Counted from the stretch's first letter, positions 10,139-23,335 are shown. The stretch is DNA of 64,000 nt from Zopfochytrium polystomum (GCA_025765615.1 JAIVFJ010000019.1:248001-312000); one strand, 5' to 3'. The notes: generated from the letters alone by a model not told the origin. A program made the numbers and translations.

Positions 10139-11172
10139 CCTCCCCACTCTCTTGTCTTCTTCAGTTGGATTGGAGTGCTGTACTTGGTGCTGCTCCCTGG
10201 AGCCTGCTGCCTCTTGCGCCTCCAGCATTGTTACTGGATTTCCTGGTCCCTTTTGGCTTTGGCTTTTGCCTCCCATTGGGCCTACTCTGTGTCATGGACC
10301 AGAGAACCCTGCACATTCTTTGCTAGTGTGCCACCTTTTTACAAGTTGCCTTTGGTCTGAGTGTGAGAGTCTTCTCTTTGTGTGTAGTAAGAGAGTTTCT
10401 TTGTGTTTCTTGGGCTTCTTAAGACTCCAAATACATTGTCCTGTCTAGTGGCCCATAGACATATCCTTTTTGCCCTTTTCCACTTTTCAGGATTGGTATT
10501 TAGGTCTATTTGCCACCCATAGCCCAGGGTGAGGATTTAGAGAGCACATCCTCACAAGGTGGTACAGTTTCTGAAGCTGCTGCAATGGTGGTGCAAAGGT
10601 AAAATCCTTCAGACACAGGAACAGAAAAGAAAAAAAATTACCACACAGTCAAACCCTCAACCAGTTGACAACTGCATGATCTCGCCTTCTTCTCTGGTTG
10701 TTCTTTCTCTCGCCCCGCGAACGTACGCAGAAAACCAATACAATCCCTCTTGTCACACTCGCGTTCCCGCCTTCCTATTGCAGGCTCGCTCGCGCCATCC
10801 CGTTCTGTCCCATCCCGTTCCATTCCATCCCGTATGGTGCCATTGAATCCATCGTAGTTGGCGTCGATTTGGCACCAAAATTGGTGGAGCTTGTCCATTG
10901 CCAAATATCTTTTGAGCCCACAACCAACAGCATCCAATTTGCAAAGAACTATCCAAGGACTCAAACAACGTAATTTCGGCAACGACAACCTGTGCAGGCT
11001 CTCACTATTTGCTACTTCAGCTCATCCTCTACGGGAATGCAGCGCACAAAAGAAGGCCAGGAATTTTATGGATGTAGCAATATAGTATCAAATTAAGGTA
11101 CAATTGAGAGAGAAGTTGAGATCAGAACAAGTAACAGGCGCGCATCTTTACAAGGCATGAAGAAAATTTTGC
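10139..11172. other. No gene recognised
   Basis: On the minus strand 10140-10560 reads as a broken, Lys-rich coding-like sequence that I cannot assign; it may be decayed retroelement. A short tandem of CCCGTTCCATTCCATCCCG-like units occurs at about 10798-10835. 10840-11172 probably holds the 3' flank of the methyltransferase gene. No RNA gene was seen. Confidence 0.4.
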
Positions 11173-12377
11173 CTACTCAATTTTGTGGCTTTCGGCAACC
11201 TCCCCGTAAGCACAAAAGTAATTCACGTAACTCCTACACGCTGCGTACTCTTTTCCTGCACGATCAAGTGTCTTCGCAAAGTCTTGGTCTGACATGGCCG
11301 GAAAAATTGAACCGGGAGCAGTAAGAAGCGGTTTCAAGGCTAAGTAGGTTTTCAAGAAGTAGGCCCAGTATGTGGAGCCGATCGGCCCACCCCAATTGAT
11401 TGGGATTGAACGCATCGACTCTCGCACGTCCAAGAAGTCGTGGGACTCAAGAAGCGCGTCGAGGGAAGCAGCAATTTTGACATTTGAGCCAGTCATAGTC
11501 ATTCCCTGCAGAACTGAGAATGCGCGAGATTACGATTTCGTAAGGTTTAGTCAAGGTGAGCCTTACTAGTCTCTGTCAGAGCTGCTCCAATCGGTCCACA
11601 TCTTTGAACGATCATGTAAGGCTCACAAATCTCAACGAAGCCTCCGACAACAGCAACACGTTTGAACTCAGAAATCAGACCGGAGAGACGTTTCTCGGGA
11701 ACGCCAATAAAGAGGACACGACAGATCACCAAAGCGAACGTTCGGGAAGCAACTGTGGTTAAATTGTGAGCCTTCAACGACCGAAAGAGACCAGACAGAC
11801 CGAGGGACAGAGACAGAGAGAGACAGAGAGCGGCAGAGAGAGAGGTGTGTGTGTGCACGTACAAGGGAGATTGTCGGAGGGCGATCCCTGCACAAACGAC
11901 AGATTTGGCGGATAGGCTGGGTCGGAGCCAGCCTCCATGTTCTTTGTGGCATCCATTCTTACGACATCGATAAGTGGGAAGGCCCGCGCGAAGTCTACAG
12001 CCCAAGAAGTGGTACCGAACGATGCGTCCAGAACTTTCGTCGGCGCAGGCGGGTTGGAAAAAAGTTGGTATTGAGGGTTTTGGAACAGAGCATTGTCGTA
12101 AAGGCGCAGGAGCGTTTCGTGCAGAAGGTCTTTCTGTGGGATCGCATGAGGGCTACCCCGACCAAAACCGGAATGGTTCTGCTGATTCAAGGAACCCCAT
12201 TAGTGACGAATGAAGCAGGAAACCACAAAACCAACCAACCTGCTGCCCACTGCCTAAAGACGACCCTCCTGGGTTGCCTGCACTAGGACGAAGCGGAATA
12301 AAGCGGGTGTTGGCGGACGAGCCGCTCCCGCTGCTGCCATCGTTGGCACTCTCTTCAGACGGGCGTGGCATCTGCAT
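11173..12377 (-). CDS. SAM-dependent methyltransferase, class I (LaeA-like)
   Basis: Four exons are proposed on the minus strand: 12377-12240, 12181-11863, 11752-11567 and 11513-11173. Introns run 12182-12239, 11753-11862 and 11514-11566, and all junctions keep frame, giving 327 residues. Residues 1-60 are Ser/Gly-rich and probably disordered. The Rossmann core starts with KVLDASFGTTSWAVDFA (SAM-binding motif I, about residue 91), then VVRMDAT (acidic-loop region), LSFVQGSPSDNLPF, and FALVICRVLFIGVPE, which matches the usual 'DLVHxRxL' strand. This is the layout of the fungal LaeA/TAM-type methyltransferases, whose substrates are mostly unknown. Intron 2 contains a CT/GT-rich microsatellite, and intron 1 has a weak GTTGGT donor. 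The exact substrate cannot be told from sequence. Confidence 0.85.
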
Positions 12378-12851
12378 GGGGAGGGTGACAAGTCTTTTTG
12401 GTCGAGGGAGCGAGGGGTAGAGACAGACGAGAGAGAGAGCGAGACAGACAGGGAGCGTGAGACAGATTGAGCCCTGGTTCCCTTTTTCGTTGGTCGGTGG
12501 CGCTCACTTGTCTGAAAATTTAACTCCTTTTTTGTGTTTTGGAGTAGTGACTCACTGTCTCTCTCGTCAGCCACCAACTATTTATATGTGTCTTCCATCT
12601 TATGAGAAAAGATGAAAAAAAAAATTTTTCAAGTTCATATGCACCAACTTCGTCCCGCCCCTTAATTTTTACAAATAAATCAGTAATTCTTGTTGATTGG
12701 ACTTACAGAGCACATGACTCCAATGCGTCATTTAATTCCCAGATCACGCGCTGTCGGAGAACACATCACGTAAGGATCCCAAGACGGGACAGCCGCAGGC
12801 TTGAGAGCCTCAAACCAAAAGAGACATAACTCCACAACGGAAAGACATTAC
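12378..12851. other. Intergenic region between two minus-strand genes
   Basis: It holds the promoter side of the methyltransferase gene and the 3' flank of the large gene upstream. A purine-rich GAGA microsatellite is at 12420-12465. No convincing gene was seen. Confidence 0.5.
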
Positions 12852-15800
12852 TCAACGACCGCAACATGCGTGGGCCTCAGCCGATACGACCATCAGCACC
12901 TCAGTTTTGGCCTCTCGAACACGCCCAGTTACATTACCATCGGCAACCTGCTCAAAAACCAATATCTCACTAAAATCCCCCTCCCCATTCTCGCCCACAT
13001 TCCAATTGCCATCTGCATCCAAGCCACGTTGTAAAAGGTCGAATCCGCCTCCAGGAACGTCCCAGCCGCAGGGTGCGCGTCGCGATGATAATGTCCAAAA
13101 GTCTGCTGAACCGGGGGATAGTAGCGGGGACCATGCGGTAGAACGGGACGAAACGAAGTGTGGAAGAGATGCGAACTGGTCTGGGCTATTAAATGCCGCG
13201 GCAGCCATCGACGCGGTCGCAGTGCCGAACGGGGGAGACGGTAAGACCTGACGCGCGCCATCTCCAGTTGACCTGGTCCTTGCACTACGGTGGCTGGGTG
13301 AAACGAGCTCCCTCGGCACGACTTCGCAATCGCCGCTGCTGCCATCTGAATCCGTGTCGCTGACGAATGTATCAGTTTCGGTGTCAGTCACCCTGCGAAA
13401 CATAAATACTGGGTGGTGTGTATGCCGCCGCTGGCGACTCCTCCAATGGCGCGATTGATTGGTGCCCCTATTCGTAGTAGAAACAGGCATGCACGTATTT
13501 TCGCCGTTTGGAACCCAAGCGTCTCCATCAAAGTCAAGGAGGTCGCGAGTCATGAGCCATTCTGTAAGAGGAACTTCGTCAATTTCGACGACGCCCGCCA
13601 ACTGACTGCTTCCGCGTAACAAGGAAAACTCTGGACGAAAAGGCTCTGCGGTGAGACCGAGAATTCCGGCAGAGTCTCGACCTTCGTGACGTTGAAGCAA
13701 TACGCGACGGACCCTTGCCTGCCTCGTACACCGCAGGATGGCTGCAGATAGTTCATCATCTCCATACTGTTCAGCTCCAGCGATCAAAGAGTGACCATTC
13801 TCATCGTAACTCGGCTCTTCTCGGTCGTCATAGTCGTTGGAGAGGCTGTAGCTGCGGTCTTCATCCTCCCCGTCCGAACCACCTTCCATTCCCCCAGTCT
13901 CTGCATCACCCGCCCATCCGCTGGCATGTTCAACTGAACGTCCCGCCAGCAGCGCAAAGTCATCGCTCGGTAGGTTGCTTGCTGGCTGCGACAGTGGGTT
14001 GCGACGTCGATTCAACTGCGTTTGGAACGATGGCGAGCCATCGATGGGAGGAGGTTCGAGCAGACGACTAACATACAACTCGCTGCCTCTTTCAGAGATA
14101 CTGTTGGTCTGCTCGCTTGGAACCCTCTCGGTTCGATGAACCGAATCGTTATCATTCACGTTCAAGACCGGAGAAATGTTTATTTCACCGCGGATCTCCC
14201 GTCGAAGAGATGACGGTGCAAACGAGTCGCCCGAATGCCGCACCCCGTCGGCACTGCCGTTTCGGCGAGGTTGTCGCGAGTGCCATCGGGGAAGAATATC
14301 CGGAGCGCTTTGAGAATGATTGACGCTGGTTCCCGTAGGCTGCAACCGACGGCTCCTTCCAAAAATCGTGCCTCTCTCATCTTGCTCAAATGGACTTCGC
14401 CGGAAAATATCTTCGTCTATGCTTTGAGAATCGTCTCTGGTACGAAATGGGAGATCGGCTGCAAAAATCGGCGTACTCCGCGAGGAACGACGAATGGAAC
14501 TGCGTCGCGACAATCGCGGGCTATAATACGTAAGGGATCCACGCCGTGAGGGCCGAGGGCCGCTGTCGCTGATCGATGCAGAGCGGGACCTTCTCTCGGG
14601 AGAATCGCCACGAAGAATTTCATTTCCAGTGGATACAGCTATGATTGACCGAAGCATCAATTCATTGGACTGCCCAAGAAGAGGGGTGGCCTCTAAAGGG
14701 TGTAAAAGCGACTCTGTAGCACTTTCCTCCTGGGCAAGGTCCGCAAGAAAGTTATCCAAATTCGAGTCAATGCTTGATTCAGCTGAGTCTCCAATTGTTG
14801 TCGGAGCGATGACGCTAAACCCATCATCCCGCTCGTCAATCGATTCGGATGCCTGGATTCTTCCCTCCCATAATGTAGTTGGGACCAAGGCGAGTTCGGG
14901 CTCAGGCGGGTCGGGCTGTTGATTCGCTGACATAAACTCTTCGACAGAAGTCGACGTCTCATATCGTGACAAATATGTGGTGCCGGAGAAGTTTGCGGCT
15001 GCACCAGCCGGAAGGCTTGAGTCCTCGGCTCCATTGTTCGGCCAACGACCAAAAACATCCGAAATATCATCTGGCAGCAAGGCTTGCGCATTTCCACCTG
15101 AACGGCGCCGAGCGGCGATCATTCTCGCCGCACTTGACGGGATACTCGTGGCCATCCGCGAAACAAGCGATATTGGAACCGACGACGTGGATGATGAGGA
15201 CGAGGAGGCAGCGTAGTTGAAGTTCGTTAACGCCATCGACGTGACCGTATGATGAGATGAAGCCGTCGATTGGGCATCGTCCGACTCGTCAAGGGATTGT
15301 TCAGATAATCTAACCGCTGCGGGACCGCTAGAAGCAGAGCTATTAAGGATGTTGAACAATCGCCTCGCACGCGCGATCTCCAGTTGACTTGGTGCGGCGA
15401 TGGACGGTGATTCCGCCCGCATCGTCGGGCTTGACCTATACTGGCTGCTGTTGTCATTTCTTTCGTCACGAGTACGATCGTGTTCCAGTGTCACAGAATA
15501 CTCGTATTGCTGTCCTCTGGCCCACACCTCATTCTCGCTCGTATCGTTGCTCGGTTCATTCGATTCGTTGTTCGTGGAACCTGATCTTTCCGTCGTAGAT
15601 CCAAGCGAGACATTTCTCCGTCGCTGACGACGAGCAACAGTTTCAACTGAATTTTCCCATAGAACAACGTGTTCCTGGCCAGCATTGTGCGTTCGACGCT
15701 GGACTTCACGAACATCTCCAAAAACTGGAAACCCGTCCGGAGATAATTTACCCTCAAATACGAAGCTGCAAGGCAGAAATCCATTCGTCAGCAGGTCCCG

Positions 15801-16731
15801 AACAGGCTCCAACTCCCTTAAGGCGGCCGATTCAGCCGCCTCCCACGTCGCAAGAGCTGATGCGATTGTATTTTGCGACATTTGCCGCCGGCGTCTGTCA
15901 GCATGACGAATGCCGTTGAGGGGTATTCCCGCTCGAGTGCGTGGTTGGATCGCGGCGGGTGCACTGAAGCTGATCTCTTGGACAGCCGTTGGTGAATTAA
16001 TTGCGTTGTTTATCCTTGGGCTGTAGTTGTCGACTGAGGTGCCATCACTTAATCCCACGCTTGGAGCTTCGTTGGTGGAAAATTGGAGCTGAATCTCATT
16101 CTCGGGTGGGCCATGGATATGGCTCGGTACAACCGCGGTGGGTTCTCTTGGTCGATGGCCTGTTAGTTTGAGTTGACCAGTTATTAGATAAAAGAGCACC
16201 TGCATTCGCACGGCTGGGCCTTCCCTCGTCACCAGTACCTAGTAACACCACATCATCAAGCAAAGGCAGCGTAGGTACTCGCCGCCTGGAGGCTGGATGG
16301 TGGCCACCTGGCGACGACACTAGAGAGGATTGGCCATCATCCAACACGCTGTCCTCTGCCCTTGCAACACTGTGCAGCACTCTCGAAGGCGGAGCTGCGC
16401 CTTCGACTAAACGGTGGGGAAGTGGTGGTGGCATCAATGATTCATCTTCCTCTTGCAGCTGCTGTTGCAATGAATGCTGCTCTGGCTCCTGCTGCTGCTG
16501 CTGGGGTCGCCGCCGTCGCCGCCGACGCCGACGGGGTGGTCGCCGTCCGGTCTCCTCGCCAATGGCGGCGGCAGTTCCAACATCGCCATCGCCCCCACCA
16601 TCAAGCCTGCCCGGCGAGTCGGGTCCGTCGAGTCTGTCTGAGGGTCTGCCAAATCGGTCGAGCCTACCGGCAGCCTCGCCGTGCCGCCGTCTGGAGATGG
16701 GGCTGTTGTTGTTGTTGCCGGTGATATCCAT
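12852..16731 (-). CDS. Large Ser/Arg-rich disordered protein, unknown function
   Basis: Two exons (16731-16200 and 16159-12852) with a 40 bp GT-AG intron (16160-16199) give 1279 residues. The join restores frame (ANA-GHRPREPT). The start is the first ATG, after which come Asn and Gly/Asp-rich segments, a run of Arg (about residues 65-75) and a Gln run (about 76-81). The rest is dominated by Ser, Arg, Asp and Glu with many SxxS and RRSS motifs. One short block looks more ordered (FLPCSFVFEGKLSPDGFPVFG, split here as FLPCSFVFEGKLS then PDGFPVFG, about residues 305-330). No transmembrane segment or known domain is recognisable. Such proteins are often phosphorylated scaffolds or regulators, but nothing in the sequence proves that. 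An uninterrupted 1102-codon second exon makes a real gene likely. Confidence 0.8.
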
Positions 16732-17098
16732 TTTGGAAAAAAAAAAATTGATAAACAGAAATAATTAAGACTGATGAGGGAGAACGATCAGCCGATGGCT
16801 GCCTATTTACCATTTACCTCTTCCACGACAGAACTTCAAGCTTTCATTTGACGCTTATGGGTCCACTCTGAGCAAGCCTAGGTCGTGAGGCCTTAAACTG
16901 CTTGTAAGAGTGATATCTTTCATATTCATTCTCCTGTGCACTGACCATTTCCCTGTCCTGCTTGACAATTTCGTTTTGCACCTTGGCCATTTGTCTGTCT
17001 TACTCAATTGTTGGTGGAAGCTACACTCTCTCATTAATAGTAAAATAGGGAAAAGCTAATCACAGACTACCCCCAATTAGGAGGATGGGCAGGTTGGG
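16732..17098. other. Intergenic, probable promoter of the large gene
   Basis: AT-rich sequence lies upstream of the minus-strand start at 16731, with an A-run directly before the start. No gene was seen. The right edge is the Copia-C LTR. Confidence 0.45.
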
Positions 17099-17331
17099 TG
17101 TAAACTGTCTACTCTGAGTGAGTGAGTGGAAGGAGTGAATAAAGTGGAGGTGTGTGTTTGTGGGTGGTCCTTCTCCCCAACTTGGAGAGAAAGGAGAAAA
17201 ACTCTGTTATGAATTATTAGTACATGATGATGATATACACGCTGTAATAGTTGCTAGGCAAGCATGACTGGCACAGCGTAAAAACCTCCTACATTATCTG
17301 CTTGAGCAGAGGAGGAGGAAAACTGTTGACA
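17099..17331 (-). repeat. Copia-C 3' LTR (LTR-C)
   Basis: On the minus strand this starts TGTCAACAGTTTTCC and ends AGAGTAGACAGTTTACA, giving a 233 bp TG...CA repeat. Partial copies in the same orientation are at 57399-57540 and 58809-58982. Confidence 0.85.
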
Positions 17332-17459
17332 CCGGGTTTCTGTTCCACTTAATACTCAGAGTATTTGTCATCAGCGCAAGCCAGCGCCCAGGTCTGCATT
17401 GGCAGTGGCTCGCTCTCCCATGGGCATCGTGAGAATGATAACTGACAGTCACAATAGGT

Positions 17460-20400
17460 TCAGATCCGTCTTGTGCCTCTTGCTGCTAACCAGTCAGTTC
17501 CGCCTAACACCCCCCCGCACGATGGCCATGGTGTAGCACCTGTTATGCAAAGCGTGCGTAAGCGTCTGAGGTTTCGACCAAAAGGGTGTTCGAAAGGTCG
17601 GAGGCCAAGTAGTGAGGTCAGTCGTTGGTACTGAGACGTCGAGAGTGGTTTTGTGAGAATGTCTGTGATCTGGTCGCTGGTTGGTACATAGCATACAGTG
17701 ATCTCTCCAGTGGCTACACCTTGTTGGAGGAAATGAGCACATATGTCAATGTGTTTTGTGCGAGCATGTGTGAGAGGGTTGAGCACTAGTGTGATTGCAG
17801 ATTGATTGTCCTCAAGGATTGGTAGTGGCCGCTGTGCAGGGAGTTGCAACTCTGATAATACGGCTAGGAGCTACTGTGCTTCTTGGAAGGCTTCAGAAAG
17901 TGAGTAGTATTCTGCTTCTGTGGAGGATGGCGATACTCGATGTTGTTTGCATGAGACCCAAGAGACAGCAGCGCCCATGAGGAAGAAGACATATCCAGTG
18001 CGCGATGTATGGTCTCCAGGTTTACCCCCATAGGATGCATCAGCATATGCAGCTGGTTCAAGGGTGTCATTTGTGAAGAGCCGTAGCAGCTTGTGGCTTT
18101 GCCTGTAGGATAATCTGTAGCCCCAGGTACCTCGGAGGTAATGAAGCAGGCGGCGGAGTGCATTGCGATGGCACTGGCGTGGCTTCAGTTGGAACTGGGA
18201 GAGTACATTTGTTGCAAATGCGATATCTGGTTGAGTTTGTGTTGCGAGGTATTGAATTTTCATGAGTGTGGATCGATACCAGCTTGAGTCGGTCTCGCTG
18301 AGTTCAATTGACGTTTCGTCATGCATAAAGGTGATAGACATTGGAATTGATGCAATATCGAGGTCATCCCACATTTTCTCTTCAGTGAGAATTGTCCTGG
18401 TGTATTTGTCTAGGCCATCCAAATGCCTTCGGAGTCGCGCTCGAGGTGGATGCAAATCACTTGGCTGACAGTGGTTTCCTCAAGAGACATGCTGCACTCA
18501 GCGCGAAAAGCATCATCAATTTTTGCGACAAGAGTTGGGGTGTTGGCCATGACATTGATGTTGTCAACAAAGACAAAGATGATTGCAAATGTTTGCTGCT
18601 GAGGGTCTACTTGAAAGAAGAGGCAGGGCTCAGCTAGAGATTGATTGAAGCTGAGTTTCTCGACAATGAACTTGCGAAGGTCAGGAACCAGTTTCATCCA
18701 GATTGATGGAGTCCATAGAGGCTCTTGAGGAGTTGGCAGAATAGTTTCTTTCCATCTGGAGTGAATCGCTCGTGGCCATTTGGTGGGTGCATGTAGATGA
18801 CTTCTTTGAGGAAAGTGTACAGGTAGGCTGTGTTGACATCCATGCTGTGGTACTCGAGGTCAAAAACAAGGCTGATTGCAATGAGCAGTCGGATGGCCTG
18901 GATCCAGACGACAGGAGAAAAGGTGTCTGTGTAGTCGATGCCTTCACGTTGAGTGTTTCCGCATGCAACAAGACGAGCTTTCCATCGCTTCAGCCAGCCA
19001 AAGGGGTTGAGCTTGTAGGCATAAACCCATTCGCAGAACATTGCGCGTTCGCCAGGAGGAAGAACTGCCCATTCCCAGACCTTGTGCTCGTCCATGAGCG
19101 AGTGGAGCTCCTCAAGTTCAGATGCAGTCCATTCTTCATTATAGTCTGATGCGTGGGCTGCCTTGTGGGAATGTGGCACTGGTGGGAGTTGTGATTGGTG
19201 GATTGGTTCTTTAGGGAAGCGTGGTTCTGGTTTAGCTAATGAGGTAGAGTCGCAAGAGATGGGGAGTGATTGTTCGATTTGCAAGTAGCTTGCGAAGTCC
19301 AGTTGGCGCGTCTTTGATGTTGACAATGACAGATGGTAGAAGTGGTGACTCAATGACAGGTTCCAGTTCAGTGTTGATGGATGCTGCTACGCATGCCGTT
19401 GGAGCTAGGCTCTCTTCAGGTTTGTCTTCATCTTTGCCTAGGACGACAGCGAATGTGTCAGGGTTCCAACCATAGTCGTCATCATCATTATCGTCTTCCA
19501 TATCTTGGGGAAGAGTTGGAGGTTGATCTGAGGAGTTTGATGATGATGATGGCAGCTGTCCCCCCCCAGAAGCGCAGTTGCTGGCGAGTACGAGTGGAGG
19601 GAGCACCGTCAGGAGGAGAGTTGGATAATCGACGGTAAGAGTCAAGTGGTGGCTTGACAGGCTTGAAAGAAGGAGAGTTGTCAGTTTCAGGAAAATCCGT
19701 AAAATCATCAGAGAGAGACGTTAAGAAATCAGAATTAAGGGATTGAAGCTTAGCGTCACTGCGGACAAGGCCAGGAAAGACATGCTCATGCAAGTTATAG
19801 TGGCGTGTCCGAAGAATGGTCTGTGCAGTAAAGTCATAGCTGAGGGTAATAGACTCGCTGTCTGTGTCAAAACCCAAGAAGAGTCCAAGGGAGGCCCGAG
19901 GAGAGAACTTGGTCTTGTGTGAGTTTGCAGGTTCTGTATACTCGTTGTTGAGTATGACAATGAGGCAGCCAAAAATTCCAAGGTGGTGTAGATTGGGTTT
20001 TCAGCCTTGGTAATATTCAAATGGATTTCGACCAGTGCAAGTGTGTTGCACACGATTGCGCAGGAATGAAGCATGGTGGATTGCGTAGGACCAGAAGAAC
20101 TGTGGAAGCTTGGCTTCAATCAGGAGACAGGAAGCAGTGTAGGTGATGACCTTGATGGCATTTTCTGCAACACCATCACCCTCCTTGACATAAGGGACAG
20201 AAGGCTGAAAGACAATGGGAGCTTGGTGGTTGATACAGTAGGCCTCAAACTGCTGAGTGTTAAGACTGAGGTTGTCTGCCCGTACAAATAGAGTTCGACG
20301 AGTGGGGAAGAGTTGCTCTTCAAAATCAATGCGATCAACTATCCTTTGAGTAATGCCTGCTGTGCGAGCGACAGTGTTGACCCAAGTATAGCCTGTGGCG

Positions 20401-21055
20401 TAGTCGACAATAACTTCAAAGTAGTTGGAACTGTCAAGAGAACTTGTACTGTTCTTTCCAGTTTGGTTGGTACACAGCATCTGCAGCAGGGCAAAATCAA
20501 AGCGAGGTTTGGCCATGACGCATCTTTTCCATATCGCAAATGAGGCAAGGCTTGCATGTTGTTGGTGGTGGAGCAGGAGCACCGTCGACATCACCAGACT
20601 TGAGAGTGTCGCGTACTTGCTCTTGGCGGATGTGGCCAAAACGTCGGTGCCATAGGTCGTATGCAGTTGCTGGTGATGCGTAGGCAATGGGCTCAACTGA
20701 AATTTTTCTGTGCAGTTGCGTGCTGGACTGGGATGAGATAGTAAAGGCTGTCACATTGTTTGCCAATCTTGATGCCGTGTTGTAATGCGAGCGTAGCAAG
20801 ATCAAGAAGAAAGACAGAATCTTGAGTGAATATCATCCCAGCAGTTGGGTCTTGGAGGACATGTGACACAGAGAGGAGCGGTTCCTTGAGTGATGGGACA
20901 TGAAGCACATTGCGGAGCACCACATCAAAACCAGGAAAAGTAAGAGTGACAGAACCAATTCCTTCGATGCAGCATTCATGGTCATCTGCTAGGCAGGCAT
21001 GGTGTTCAGTTTCAAATCGTTGGTACTCAGTGAATTGTTCCCGTTGTGGGATCAC
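17460..21055 (-). pseudogene. Copia-C pol (PR C-term, IN, RT, RNase H), broken
   Basis: In minus-strand order these are visible: protease C-terminal part (21055-20693); integrase zinc region with WHRRFGH and CKPCLIC (20805-20497); integrase core and C-terminal part (20696-20001); RT (19353-18410, in two frames) with KRWKARLVACGNTQ and LYGLHQSG; then RNase H (18455-17460, in two frames) with ADASYGGKPGDHTSRTGYVF and ILTKPLS. The RT active site reads FVDN instead of YVDD, so the second catalytic aspartate is lost. At least four frame changes separate the pieces. It would once have encoded a full copia polyprotein. Confidence 0.88.
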
Positions 21056-21084
21056 TGTGGGTACTGAAAGAAATGGCTGCTGCT

Positions 21085-21309
21085 GTTTGTGGATGGTGGT
21101 GAACTACTCTGGTGGACTACTCTCTTGTGATGGTGAAGCTGAGATGGGAGACTGTAGCACAATGTTTGCTGTTGGCTTTATACAAAATTGTGACAAAGAC
21201 CAGGTGACAAAAAATGCACCAAATCCTCATCACAGTTGGTGCTCCCATGCACCACAGTGTGAGGTGTTGCTCCTGCACACTGCTTACTGCAAAAGCGCAA
21301 AATCTATCA
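21085..21309 (-). repeat. Copia-B 3' LTR (LTR-B)
   Basis: The minus-strand start is TGATAGATTTTGCGC directly after the polypurine tract, with a GTATAAA box about 150 bp in. It matches 438-625 and 28572-28757. The end near 21085 is approximate because Copia-C follows at once. Confidence 0.75.
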
Positions 21310-21593
21310 CTCCCCCCTAAGCTGTGGGCAGGAGCAAAAGGGCCAGCACAGAGGAAAACCTTACGCCATAGGCAACGTAAGGAAACCGTACACTGGTTAA
21401 GGAAAAGCAATAAACAGGTATGACTGGCCACCAGGTGGCAGAACAATAAGAAAAGAATGCCCATATGAAATTTGTAGATGGAGAGCAAAGAAGCTTGAAT
21501 GCAGGAATATAAGAAGCAATGCAGAAGAAGAAGAAGGGCAAGAAAGAGAAAGGAGAAACAGGATGCAATATAAATAAAGAAAGGGGACAGAAA

Positions 21594-23335
21594 CTAAGAC
21601 ACATGACAAAGACCAATATGACTAAGATGGTAAGTACCCAAAGCAGCTGGTAATGATTTTGTAAGATAATCTGCTGGTTGCTCGCCACCAGGAATCCATT
21701 CCAGTCGAATCACTTGTCGATTAACCAGTTCCCGGATATAGTGATACTTAACCAGAATATGTTTTGACCTATTAGTGTAGAGATCGTTTGAGCTCAAATT
21801 GATAACGCCTTGGTTGTCAGTATAGATTGGAATAGGAGTCAGGGATGGGAGCATAAGTGCTGTGTGCTGTTGTGCGATGGCCTCAAGTTCTCGTCCTAGT
21901 TCTGAGACTGCAACGTATTCTGCTTGCTGAGGTGACAGCATAACTGTAGGACTGCGAGTTGATGCCCAGCTGATAGCGGTATTTCCAAACAAAACGAAGT
22001 AGCCAAGTTGTGATTTCCCATCAGCATGAACTCCATGAGCAGCATCCGAGTAGCCGAAAATTCCAGACCCTGTGTTGGAGTAAAGCAAACCATACTCACG
22101 TGTACCATTGATATATTGAAGGACTCGAATGAGGATCTGCAAGTGGTGTTTGCTTGGGTCCTTGCTGCAGGCGCCAAGATATGAGACTGCTGGTGCCAAG
22201 TCTGGTCGTGTGTGTGTTGCCAAATAGTTGATGCCACCAAGGATTGCTTGGTAGAGCTGTTGATTTGCTGTGGGTTCATCATTTTCTCGAGGTTGAAGAG
22301 TGAGAGGACTGGGGAGAGCAGTTACTGCTGTCTTCTTTCCATCGACTAGGTCTGCATGGTGTTGGAGTAACTCTTTGGTGTAAGCTCGTTGATGCAAGTA
22401 GATGCCAGTTGGCGTTCGATGAACTTCCATATTCAGTACGGTCTTGATATGACCTAGTTCGCAGAGCTTATAGAAGGATTTTAGCAAAGTGATGGCAGAT
22501 GTGATTTCCTCTGTGTGCCCAAAGAAACAAATATCATCGACATAGATAGCAATGAAAATAATACGTTCTTTTGTGCGCTTGAAGAGGATGCACGGATCTG
22601 CTGCGTTTTGTTGGTAGCCGGCAGACTTGAGACGACCAATGAGTTCCTGGTACCAACAACGCCCCGCTTGCTTGATACTGTTGACAGCTTTGTGCAAAAG
22701 CCAGACCTTGCCATCCGAACGGTAGCCATCTGGTTGCTCCATGTAGATGGGGACATCAAGTTTGCTGTTGAGGTAGGCATTGCTAATATCAACCATGGCT
22801 GTGTCCCAATCGTTTGAGGCTGTCATAGCAAGGAGCCATCGTAGACTATTGATGTGAACAACAGGAGAGTGAGTGTTCCAGAAATCAACGCCACGACGCT
22901 GTGTAAAGCCCTTCGCCACTAGTCATGCGCGAAAGCGCTCAATGCTGCCGTCTGGTCGAAGCTTGACCTTGTAAACCCATTTGTTCTGCACGACATTGAC
23001 ATTCTTGGGTCGATCAACGACTTCGAAAGCTGCAAGCATTCTGAGAGCGTCAATCTCTGTCTGCTCTGCTGCTATCCACTCTTTGGACCACTTTCCACTC
23101 ATGGCCTCAGTGCGTGTTACCGGGTCTGGACATTTGACACTGGTTAAATATAGATGTCCAGATCGAGTATGTTTTGGAGATGGGCTGCGCATAGGGCTGC
23201 ATGGTGATTTGCGCACATATGTAGGTGGAGGCTCTGGTGGTGGTGGTTCTGGTGGTGGCGCTTGAGGTGGTAGGTCTCTAGTTGGTGTTTCAGCAATTGT
23301 TTTGTCATCAGGGGTATGCTTTGGTGGTGTTAGTA
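21594..23335 (-). pseudogene. Copia-B reverse transcriptase and RNase H, one premature stop
   Basis: Residues after a Pro-rich linker (PPPEPPPPEPPP) match the copia RT start (KWSKEWIAAEQTEIDALR, NKWVYKVKLRPDGSIERFRA). A TGA at 22920-22922 then replaces the conserved Arg codon of RFRA-R-LVAKGF, and the frame continues open for 441 codons to CHVS. Visible motifs are YVDD (IAIYVDDICFF), the RNase H YSDAAHGV and TDNQGVINL, and DYLTKSLP at the end. A single C-to-T change would explain the stop. Otherwise this RT looks intact, suggesting a fairly young element. Confidence 0.88.

Larger units (their letters stand above)
17099..21084 (-). mobile_element. Copia-C, degenerate 5'-truncated copia element
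   Basis: The 3' LTR (17099-17331) is preceded on the minus strand by pol sequence up to about 21084. Gag, the protease N-terminus and the 5' LTR are missing because the element abuts the Copia-B LTR. The frame is broken several times, so it cannot be autonomous. Confidence 0.85.
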
